The notes under the pieces are model-generated. The model was not told the DNA's origin. It made no database searches and worked only from the letters and a program-made list of their open reading frames with translations. Below are positions 1-9,698 of a DNA stretch of 64,000 nt, in pieces. A program made the position numbers and the translations under genes. Each line of letters begins with the position of its first letter. Position 1 is the stretch's first letter. The stretch is from Erinaceus europaeus (Eukaryota > Chordata > Mammalia > Eulipotyphla > Erinaceidae), in assembly GCF_950295315.1 (NCBI RefSeq), contig NW_026647597.1, positions 62,001 through 126,000 on the forward strand. The letters are read 5' to 3'.

Positions 1-1154
1 TGTGAACTCGGTCTTCACGGTGTTGAAATTTTCCTTTCTTTGCCCTTTGGATTATTTAGTCTCGTGCATATGGCGTAGTACAGAGGGGAACTGAGTAGAC
101 ATCGTTCCTGCTGCAGGTAACAGGCATATGTCCATCTACAGCTGCAGCTGTCCAGGCCCTCTGTACTTGACTCCCATTCTCCAGGGCCCTGTGGCTGACA
201 CTCAACCTAAATGCAGCCTTCCTCAATTTCCTGCACCGCTTCCTTGTCCTTATTCCATGAGAGCCCAGGTGAAGAGAAGTGAAACTCTATCCCCGTGGCA
301 CACACATTGTGCTTTACTTCAATTAGCCAAATGTAAAGGATCTCTGGTAATGATGGCCACACCAGTGTCCAAATTTTCGACGCAAACCGGAAGCTTCCAG
401 ATTTCAGAAAGAGGGTGTTTTGATGGCTCTGAAATGTCTTTTCCAAGTGCCTCATGGGGTTTCAAATCCTTTTGAAACCTGAATTTCTTTCTTGTATCTA
501 GGGAATATTCTCACCTCTGGCCAGAAGGCCATCCCAACTAGGACCACAACTATCCAGGGGTCAGGAGGTCTGTCAGCCTGCTAGCTCCTGGAGGGTTTCC
601 TGAGTATGTCCTCAGGCTCCATGTGGTAATAGGTGTTTCCAATTGCCTTTATTAGCAGCATCCAGGCCCTCAGGTGAGGAGCGGGGCTGTGATCTGCACT
701 GGAAACTCCTAATTCAGCCAATGGAGGCATCCATCTTCTTTTTGTCTCTCCATAGCAAGGGCCCGGGGAGTTTGTGCTTCCTGCAAGCAGAGCAACATTG
801 TATGGGAAACTCATGCATGCCTACTTCTGGGATTCTCTCTGAATGTGATGTGTGGACACCAGGACACCATGATCAGGGATTGTGAGGCCACAGGAGCAAT
901 TGCCTTAGCCGGACCCAAAGGGGATGTGTAAGGGGCTGGGTTCATCCACTATTGTTTGGTCAATCACAGTTCCCATCTATGTTGAAACACAGCTCTTTCT
1001 GGGTTCTTTCAGGGCTTGTAATCTGCTGTCCTGAGCAGTGGACTGAGATTCAGGAGGCTGAGTAGGCATCCAAAAGTGACTGCCTACTCATTCTCTTGCC
1101 CCTGAATTCTGAGGGGTGCCCCCGTTTACCCTGTTTTCAGTTTTTGGATGATAG

Positions 1155-1232
1155 TGATGCATGGGATTGAATCGGGAACTCAGGAGAGGGAGACATGAGA
1201 GTCCCTGTGCATATGCATTCTTGCTTAGCGAG
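1155..1232. repeat. Degenerate SINE-like segment inside A (present in each unit)
   Basis: The stretch with ATTGAATCGGGAACTCAGG and GAGAGTCCCTTTGCATAT reads like a decayed version of a tRNA-derived hedgehog SINE that I recall, which has a 'gattgaacc...gagagtctctttgcat' core. It recurs at the same place in the other A modules (for example about 8350-8425, 34640 bp upstream-equivalent copies in U4, and 54630-54700), so it was part of the ancestral unit before amplification. The identification is from memory and needs a repeat library comparison. Confidence 0.4.
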
Positions 1233-1669
1233 AATCTGGGTGAGCTGACTTGCCCTGTCCAGCTAGGTTCTCTGTACATAAGTTGCAGGTCAGGTTGTCT
1301 ACCTTGACACCCATGGTCTGAGACTACTATAGTTGAGCTCTGAGCACACACAGACACACACAGACATACAGACAGACACACACTCACACACACATTACTG
1401 TCAGGTCTGGTAGTACAGCATATGGTTAAGGATGGGGCTGTATGGGGTCTGTGGGCATGAGAGCTGCTGCCTTACAATATCTACAAGCCAGGTTTGAACC
1501 TGTCATAAATGAACACAGTGCAGGAGGTTTTTGACTTCTGGTCACTTTCCAACTCATCTATTTCTTTTCTCTCCTTCTCTGTCTCTGACTCTCACAGGCT
1601 CTCACTCACTCTGTCTGCACTCAGTAATATTTTACTTGTATCCTTATTTTATTGACAGGCCCAGATATA

Positions 1670-1800
1670 CAAAGAGAGTTGCCAGAGCATTGCTGAGCTC
1701 TGGCTTGTTGTGTTGGTGATTTCACCTAGGCTACTGGAGCCACATCTTTGTAAGTTGCTCTGACACAAGCCATATTGTGTCTCCTCATATCCATGGCAGT
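1670..1800. repeat. Degenerate SINE-like segment inside M
   Basis: Contains the motif CAGAGCATTGCTGAGCTCTGG followed by a weak ATTTCACCTAGGCTACTGGAGCC, resembling the 'cagagcactgctcagctctgg' end of the same recalled hedgehog SINE type. It repeats at the same place in each M copy (for example 17575-17690, 18530-18640, 37590-37710). A second tRNA-like B-box pattern (GGTTTGAACCTG, about 1492) lies just upstream in M. Part of the ancestral unit, not a recent insertion. Confidence 0.35.
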
Positions 1801-1831
1801 ATCTCTCCGACTTTAGAATAAACATATACAT

Positions 1832-1884
<53 letters not shown>

Positions 1885-3963
1885 TGTTATTTTTAGAATT
1901 GTCGACCTATGTAATTGATCTTTATCGGAATTAACACATTTATAACAGCTTCCTTTTTCATTAATAATTGTCCACCTAGTTGGAGCAGTATTAAATACAA
2001 CTATAAATAATAGAACCTTCCAGTAGCATTTCTAATAGCATTTCTATCAGCATCCTTATTGTAATTATCATAGTACAGAACTTGCCTCATTTCTCTAGTG
2101 TAAGCTTCAGTACATATGAGTTTCTTTTCATTCTCCTGAAATTTTAATTTCCCTGGACTCTGAAGTGTCTCGGAATTTTTGAAGCAGTCCTCTGTTTCTC
2201 AGCAGATGGTTTTCATTTTCTGCTGCAATCAGGTTCTTGTGCTTTTTGTTTTTTTCAAATTCTCCTAGATCATCCCATTTATTTGCATATTTATTTATTT
2301 ATTTAGTCCTATATTACATGAGGGGTCATTTCTTCTGCTTGATAGATTTTTCTCTTATAATTGAAGGGTAGTTTACACTCACAATACATTTCGTGTTGTA
2401 AATACTACACATATATGGTGAAGGCTGTGGTGGTCTGGGTTTTGTGGACTTGAGACTTCTGCCTTACAATCTCTACAACCCAGGTTTGAACCTGTCATGT
2501 ATGAACACAGTGTGGGAGGTTTTTGACTTCTGGTCTCTTCTATTTCTCTTCTTGCCTTCTCTGTCTCTAACTCTCACAGGCTCTCACTCACTCTGTCTGC
2601 ACCCATTAATATTTTACTTATACATTATTTTACTGACAGGCCCAGATATACAAAGGTAATCACCAGGACACTGCTGATCTCTGGCTGTTTTTTGGTGATT
2701 TCACCTAGGTTTCTGGAACCTCAGCTTTGTAAGTCTCTCTGGCACAAGCCATACTCTGTCTCCTCATAGCCATGCCAGTATCCCTCAGAGTCTATAATAA
2801 AGATACACTTACATATATGTACATATATATACATATATATCAGTCATAGAATTGTTGACCTTTCTATCTGATCTTAATGCAGAATTACCACATTTATAAC
2901 AGCCTCCTTATTCTTAAATAATTGGTCACATAGTTGGAGCAGGATTCACTACAATTATAAATTATAAGCCTTGCAGGAGCATTTCCAATAACCTTTCTAT
3001 CAGTATCCTCATTGTAATTATCATAGCACAGAACTTGCCTCCATTTTCTAGTGTAAGCTTCAATATGTATGGCTTTCTTTTCATTCTTGGGAATTCTTAA
3101 TTTGCCTGGACCCTGAAGTGTCAGGGAAGTTTTGAAGCCGCCCTCAGTTTCTCAGCAGACATTTTCTATATTTCTGCTGTAATCAGGTCTTCCTGTGGTT
3201 TTTGTTTTTATTTTTTTCAAATCCTCCTAGATCATCCCCATTCATTTGCATATTTATTTATTTATTTAGTCCCATATCACATGAGGGGTCATTTCTTCTT
3301 CCTGATAGATTTTCTCTTATAATGGAAGGGAACTTTTGACACACAATACATTTCCTTTTGCAGATACTACACGCTACTACAACTATTACTGCACTGTTTT
3401 TGACAGTGACATCCAATGCTTAATGGATTAGTATTGCATGGATCTAAAGAATGTTCACTATTTAACCTACAATGTTTTTAACCTCACAAATATTTATTCT
3501 GTTCTTTTTTGGGGGATGAATTGTTACAGTCAACAGTTACATGTAATAGTGGGAACGGGGGTAATTTTTTCCACTTTCCCTGTATTTCTGTACATCATTT
3601 GTAACATTCTTACTGAGGAGAAGGAAACAGTCATAAATTAAGAGAGCAGGCCCCAAGCAGGAAGATAAACAGAGATACAGCTGCAGTTCTGATTTGACAC
3701 TAGCCCAGCTTTTCCCTAGCTGGGTAAGTGGTGAGCAGGGGCTCAAAACGGGGTCCTGGGCTTCCACTTAGTTCCCTGGCATCTCCACCAGCTGTGCCTC
3801 CAACCCATGCTTCCTTCGTTGTCCATGTAACTATAGATCTGCTCTAGCCACGTCTCACCTTCATATGCCAGAAACTTAACACTTCTCCCCTCCACCCATG
3901 AAACTTTGAACTTTTACTTGAGTGTTAAAAAGCAACCCCAAACCACATTATTTCAGGGAAAAG

Positions 3964-3972
3964 TGTGTGCGT

Positions 3973-4004
<32 letters not shown>

Positions 4005-4018
4005 CTGTGTGTGTGTAA
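3964..4018. repeat. (GT)n microsatellite in B of U0
   Basis: Nearly perfect GT repeat with one CT interruption. In U2 (about 13575) and U10 (about 57449) the same place holds only a few GT units, so this tract expanded in U0. Confidence 0.9.
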
Positions 4019-4073
4019 GTGTACCTACGTGTGTTTCATTTATGATTACTGCTGTTGTTTCTTTATTCCTGAC

Positions 4074-4532
4074 TCAGATTCTTAGAAACTGGGTTGTGCA
4101 ATGACAAAGGAAGTTTCGACTGCACAAGTGGTTTTTCAAATATGAATGGCACATTGGATATTCTGGACACTGTTGTGCATTCTCCCTGGTGGTCCTCAGA
4201 TGGGTTCTTTCCTTTGCTATTCCCATGATATGTGTAATTTTCTGTGTAGACTCAAAGAGGAGTGGCATAGGGGAGCTCAGCTGTTTTCTGCTGTGTTTCC
4301 ACAAGGTGGCAGCAAAGCCCATAGTTGAGTGTAGTGATTCTGTGGAATGAGGAGAACTCTGGGATTTGTGGCCCATGGACAGCAAGGTTGAAATTGACGT
4401 AGAGAGCCCTAGACATCTGTTCTTTCCTTTGCGGTGGGGGTATCCCCCATTTGTCTTTGGAAGTGGAAGGGTTTCTCTCTTTGTCTGGGATGACTCTACT
4501 GGGAGCTTGTGAATCCCTGTGCTCAGCTTCAT
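4074..4532 (-). CDS. Unrecognised minus-strand ORF in B of U0 (152 aa, doubtful)
   Basis: ATG-started open frame antisense to the array direction. It corresponds to the ORFs at 13534-14100 and 57408-57971 but ends earlier. I recognise no domain. The protein is rich in Ser, Thr and His, with no signal peptide or membrane segment. The frame covers the first CTCF-like site and starts just beside the second. The two CTCF-like sites lie in a duplicated segment of about 40 bp, which gives a repeated peptide motif around the first residues and again near residue 60. Either a chance frame in a repeat or a real small antisense gene. Chance is more likely. Confidence 0.18.
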   Translation of the reverse strand: MKLSTGIHKLPVESSQTKRETLPLPKTNGGYPHRKGKNRCLGLSTSISTLLSMGHKSQSSPHSTESLHSTMGFAATLWKHSRKQLSSPMPLLFESTQKITHIMGIAKERTHLRTTRENAQQCPEYPMCHSYLKNHLCSRNFLCHCTTQFLRI

Positions 4533-4560
4533 TCTGCTGGGTGTCCACGAGAGGGCAGCA
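4298..4560 (+). promoter_or_regulatory. Pair of CTCF-like sites in B of U0
   Basis: Two matches to the CTCF core: CCACAAGGTGGCAGC (4299-4313) and CCACGAGAGGGCAGC (4545-4559), same orientation, about 245 bp apart. Each sits in a duplicated context of about 40 bp (CTCAGCT.CATTCTGCTG upstream), so the pair arose by local duplication. Compared with the consensus CCASYAGRKGGCRSY each has one mismatch, at the Y position. Only long units have them. Binding is inferred, not shown. Confidence 0.5.
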
Positions 4561-4824
4561 CAAGTGCAGGACTAAGGCTCCATGGGGCAAGTGCCCTGAG
4601 GCTCTGTGCTACAAGAGTGGAGACAGAGTTTCTGGGTGTGCCCCAAGTGCACGGCCAGCCTAGCTCAAGCAGGCAGTGTCCTAAGGACGGGTCCAGACAG
4701 GAGCTGTTGGGTCGTGTTGGCAGAAACAGGGCCTTTAGAGGAAGACAGACATTCCCAGGGGGCTGGTCTAAGAGACCATGCCCTCTGAGCCTGAGGGGAG
4801 GGCCCAGTGTGTATTCATAGAGAC

Positions 4825-5010
4825 AGCTGGCCAATTAGAGAAGAAGAACATCACCCTCAGGGGCATGAACCAAGAGCTGGCCAATGGGAACAGGGGAGAA
4901 TTTGCGAGGGCGGGACTCAGAGAGCAGCCTTCTGAAGGAAGCCCGCCAATGGGAGCTCATAGATGGCCTTAAAACGCTGGGTGTTTCCAGTAAGTGTGAA
5001 GCAGGGTTCA
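4825..5010 (+). promoter_or_regulatory. Promoter-like P module of U0 (alpha type)
   Basis: Three CCAAT boxes (4831-4835, 4881-4885, 4946-4950), a GGGCGG box (4908-4913) and a TATA-like TTAAAA (4969-4974) in the order and spacing of a Pol II promoter. The last CCAAT is about 20 bp from TTAAAA. A start site would be expected near 5000. The same layout recurs in eight units. The alpha upstream half (4801-4920) is found only in long units. Function is inferred. Confidence 0.5.
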
Positions 5011-5589
5011 GCTCAGGGCCCTGTCTTGCAGAAGCTGTCCAGTGTGCATGCGTATAACTCCATTTGTGCCTGTGCCTCTGTGGATGTGTGCGTGCATGAC
5101 TGTGAGTGTGTGTGTTTTTGTTTGTTTGTGTGTGTGTATGTGTGTGGTAGGGAGAGAAAGAGAACAACAGAATCACCGGGGCACAGGAGATTTTGTGCAA
5201 AACACGGCACATTCTGATTTAACGCTCAATATTGACACCATTGTAGCTCTCCTTGGCCCTTGGACATTATTTTTCTTTTCAGAAGTAAAGACACTGAAGA
5301 GGGAGAGGTTTTTGCCCTGAGGCTTGCACAAGGAACTAGCAGCTGCCCTGTGTGTGTTGCCAGACTAGGAAACTTGTGCTGCCTGTCCATGTGGAGAGTC
5401 TCGTGGATGAGTTCCTTCTTGATCCCTTTTCCCTAGGTCCAGTTGGAGCTGCATATAGCTAATGATTTGGAGATTTTACTCCTTTGGTCAATTATTTTCC
5501 TGATGCACGGTTTCTCTCCAGGTTTTAGCAATCAATTGTCTGAATGTCATATTGCATCCATTGTAGAAAATGACTACATCAGTGTCTTG

Positions 5590-5635
<46 letters not shown>

Positions 5636-6448
5636 GTAAGATGTAGAGGTCTGAAAATATATTTTAGCTAGAGACCTGCACAGCTTTGGATTCGGGTAGT
5701 AATGCAGATACACCTGGCCCTTCAGAGCCACAATCATGAGAGATATCTCACTGAACATTAGTTTACCTCTTGTCACTCTACAAATCTCTCTCAGCACAAA
5801 CTACAGCTGCCAAATCATCTACTTCACTCTTGCTCTTTTTGTCCACCGAGTCCCATCCCAAAACTGTAAGTCAAAGAAGAAATAGACTTAGTGTAGTTCC
5901 CTGCACACAGGACAGGCTGAGGCTAGACCAGGGAGATGAAATATGCCAGCCTGCATTTGGCTGGAGCATCACTAAACTTACTTCCAATTTGGAGAGGCAA
6001 GGGCACACATTACCGTCAGGTCTGGTAGTACAGCATATGGTGAAGGCTGGGGCTGTCTGGGGTCGGTGGGCATTAGAGCTGCTGCCTTACAATCTCTACA
6101 AGCCAGGTTTGAACTTTTCATCAATGAACACAGTGTAGGAGGTTTTTGAATTCTGAGACTCTGAAGAGGGAGAGGATTTTGCCCTGAGGTTTGCACTGGG
6201 AACTAGCAGCTGCCCTGTGTGTTTAGCCAGACTAGGAAACTTGCGGTGTCTGTCGATGTGGAGAGTCTCCTGGATGAGTTCCTTCTGGAGCCTTTTTCGA
6301 TTGGTCCCGTTGGAGCTACAGATAGCTAAAGATTTGGAGATTTTACTCCTTTGGACAATTACTTTCCTGATGCACAGTTTCTCTCCAAGATTTAGCAATC
6401 AATTGTCTGAATGTCATATTGAATCCATTGTAGAAAATGACTACATCA

Positions 6449-6463
6449 CTGTCTCTCTCTCTG

Positions 6464-6502
<39 letters not shown>

Positions 6503-6526
6503 ATATATATCGATATATATATATAT

Positions 6527-6578
<52 letters not shown>
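6449..6578. repeat. (TC)n(TATC)n(TA)n microsatellite in the second D of U0
   Basis: Compound tract starting as TC, passing through TATC and ending as a long TA run, with two ATCGAT interruptions about 18 bp apart (near 6510 and 6528). Every D module has a tract at this exact place. Confidence 0.92.
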
Positions 6579-6581
<3 letters not shown>

Positions 6582-8767
6582 ACATGTAGAGGACTGAAAA
6601 TATTTTTAGCTAGTGACCTGCACAGGTCTGTATTAGGGTACTAAAATGGATACACCTGGCCCTTCTGAGCCACAGTCATGAGAGACATCTCACAGAGCCA
6701 TATCGTTTATCAATCTACAAAACTCTCTCAGCACAAACTACCGCTGCCATAACATCTATTTCCCTCTTGCTCTTTTTGTCCACCGAGTCCTATCCCAAAA
6801 CTGTAAATCAAAAAAGAAATAGACATAGTGCAGTTCCCTGCAGACAGGACAAGCTGAGGCTGCACCAGGGCGATGAAATACACCAGACTGCATTGGCTGG
6901 AGCATCACTAAAACTACTTCCAATTTGGAGAGGCATGGACAGTTTTGAGGAATGGGCTGCAGGCCAGTGTTTCTTCTCAGGGTGGGCTAAGACCTAGATG
7001 TTCTAAGTGTAACCTTTCATCACAAACATAAAATAACAATGACACTTGTAAGAACTTAGCATGGGAATGGAGGCTTTGTCTTCAGTGCTCCGGCACTGAT
7101 AACATAGGGCCAGAATTTCTGTCCTTTTCAGTCACTGTCATTCTGTCTCTCTGACTGTCTCTGTGTGCCTTCTTCCCTGGACCATTTGTGGAATTCAGTG
7201 CATGCATCGTGAACTCGGTCTTCCTGGTGTGGAAATTTTCCTTTCTTTGCCCTTTGGATTACTTAGTCTCATGCACATGGTGTAGTACAGAGTGGAATTG
7301 AGGAGACAGCGTTCCTGCTGAAGGATACAGGCATATGTCCATCTCCAGCTGCAGCTGTCCAGGCCCTCTGTGCTTGACTCCCATTCTCCAGGTCCCTGTG
7401 GCTGACACAGCCTAAATGCAGTCCTCCTCAATTTCCTGCACCGCATCCTTGTTCTTTTTCTATGAGAGCCCAGGTGAAGAGAAGTGAAACTCTACCCTGG
7501 CACACACATTGTGCTTTCCCTCTATTGGGCCGAATGTAAAGGATCTGTGTTACTGATGGTCACACCAGTGTCTATATTTTCTACGCAAAAAGGAAGCTTC
7601 CAAGGTTCAGAAAAAGGATGTTTTGATGGATGTGAAATGTCTTCTCCAAAAGCCTCCTGGGGTTTCAAATCCTTTTGAAACCTGAAGTTCGTTCTTGTAT
7701 CTAGGGAATATTCTCACCTCTGGCACGAAGGCCCTCCCAATTAGGAGCACAGCTATCCTGGGGTCAGGAGGTCTGCCATCCCACAGGCTCCTAGAGGGAT
7801 TCCTGAGTATGTCCTCAGGACCTAGGTGGTAACAGGTGTTTTCAATTGCCTTTATTATCAGAATCCAGGCCCTCAGGGTAGGGGCGGGACTGTGATCTCC
7901 ACTGAAAGCTCCGAATTCAGCCAATGGAGGCATCCGTCTTTCTTTTGTCTGTCCATAGCAAGGGCCTGGGGAGTTTGTGCTTCCTGCAATCAGAGAGACT
8001 TTGTATGGGACACTCATGCATGCCTACTTCTGGGAATCTCTATGAGTGTGATGTGTGGACACCAGGACACCATGATCTGGGATGTGAGGCCACAGGAGCA
8101 ATTGCCTTAGCCGGACCCAAAGGGTAGGTGTGAGGGGCCGGGTTCATCCACTATTGTTTGGTTGAACACAGTTCCCATCTATGTTGAGACACAGCTATTT
8201 CTGGGTTCTTTCTGTGCTTGTAATCTGGTGGCTTGAACAGTGGACTGAGAGTCAGGAGGCTGAGTAGGCAGCCAAACGTGACTGGACAGGCTTATGCCCC
8301 TGAATTCTGAGGGGTGCCCCAGCTAACCCCATTGGCAGTGTTTGGATGATAGTCAGGCAAGAGATTGAATCGGGAACTCAGGAGAGGGAGCCATGAGAGT
8401 CCCTTTGCATGTGCATTCTTGCTTAGCCAGAAACTGGGATAGCTGGCTTTCCCTGACCATCTAGGTTTTCTGTATATAAGTTGCTGGTGAGGCTGGCTAC
8501 CTTCCCCCATGCTCTGAGACTACTATAGGTGAGCTTGAGCACACACAGACACAGACAGACAGACACACCCCCACACACACATTACTGTCAGGTCTGATAG
8601 TATAGCATATGGTGAATGCTGGGGCTGTCTGGGGTCTGTGGGCATGAGAGCTGCTGCCTTACAATCGCTACAAGCCAGCTTTGAACCTGTAATCAATGAA
8701 CACAGTGTAGGAGGTTTTTTAATTCTCATCTCTTTCCAGCAGAAATGGCTGGTGGGCAGGCCTTCCA

Positions 8768-9040
8768 GAGGCTGCCCAATGAGAGTGCTGCAGGGCCGTG
8801 TGGGCGGTGCTCAAGGTTGCTGGCCAATCACTGACTAGGGGCATTGACATTCCTGGGCGTGCCCTAGCACACTGGCCAATGATATTGCTGGCAGGGGTTA
8901 TGAGTGTGGCCTAGGCCTCTGGCCTATCAGAGCATGGCTGATGCCCTGTCTGCGGGCCTTCTGAAGTAAGCCAGACAATGGGAGCTCAGAGATGGCCTTA
9001 AAAGGCTGGGTATGCTTCCAGGAAGTGCGAAGCAGGGTTC
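8768..9040 (+). promoter_or_regulatory. Promoter-like P module of U1 (beta type)
   Basis: CCAAT boxes at 8775-8779, 8824-8828 and 8876-8880, GGGCGG at 8802-8807 and TTAAAA at 8998-9003. The proximal CCAAT near 8964 has become ACAAT. An ETS-like CAGGAAGTG (9019-9027) follows the TTAAAA in this and most other copies. Confidence 0.52.
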
Positions 9041-9617
9041 AGCCCAGGGCCGAAACTTGCAGAAGCTGTCAAGTGTGCATGTGTATAACTCCGTTTGTGC
9101 CTGTGCCTCTGTGGATGGGTGCGTGTGTGTAAGTGTGAGAGTGTGTGTTTGTGTGTGTTTGTGTGTGTGTGTGAGGGAGGGAGAGAGAGAGAGAACAACA
9201 GAATCACTGTGGCACAGGTGATTTTGTACAAAACACTTGGCACATTCTGATTTACAGCTCAATATTGACACCATTGGGGCTCTCCTTGGCCCTTGGTCAC
9301 TTTTCATATTTTCAGATGTAAAGACATTGAAGAGGGATAGGTTTTTGCCCTGAGGCCTGCACTGGGAAGTAGCAGCTGCCCTGTGTGTGTTGCCAGACTA
9401 GGAAACTTTTGGTTCCTTTCCATGTATAGAGTCTCCTGAATGAGTTCCTTATCAAGACTTTTTCAATCGGTCCCTTTGTAGCTGCATATAGCTAATGATT
9501 TGGTGATTTTACTCCTTTGGACAATTCTTATCCTGATGCACAGTTTCTCTCCAGGTTTGAACAATCAATTGTCTGAATATCATATCGCATCCATTGTAGA
9601 AAATGACTGCATCAGTG

Positions 9618-9619
<2 letters not shown>

Positions 9620-9694
<75 letters not shown>
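9620..9694. repeat. (TC)n(TA)n microsatellite in D of U1
   Basis: Pure TC then pure TA run at the conserved D position. Confidence 0.92.

Positions 9695-9698
<4 letters not shown>

Larger units (their letters stand above)
1..7200 (+). repeat. Array unit U0 (long type, left-truncated, with extra D copy)
   Basis: First copy of the tandem unit, cut by the window edge just inside its start. Module order: A 1-1395 ending in an (AC/AGAC)n tract; M1 1396-2412 and M2 2413-3365, a tandem duplication of about 1 kb; B 3366-4800; P 4801-5190; D 5191-6003. At about 6003 the D sequence jumps into a short piece of M (6004-6157), which then jumps into a second D (6158-7200). U0 is therefore one long unit followed by a deleted copy that lost A and P. 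No host gene is recognised. The ORFs here are short and mostly reappear as orthologous open stretches in the other units. Confidence 0.85.

Noticed and set aside
640..1230. C/D-box snoRNA or similar small RNA per unit, as in imprinted tandem arrays
   Set aside because: GATGATA-type motifs occur (for example near 1147), but I found no RTGATGA and CTGA boxes at proper spacing with a closing terminal stem.
3537..3767. Minus-strand ORF in B (also 13123-13389 and 57123-57311)
   Set aside because: Different lengths and starts among the three copies, no recognisable domain, and adjacent to simple sequence. Weaker than the other B ORF and probably chance.
6217..6582. ORF of 121 codons ending in Ser-Leu and Tyr-Ile repeats, with similar ones in most D modules
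   Set aside because: The second half is translation of the (TC)n(TA)n microsatellite. The first half is shared only because D modules are copies of each other.
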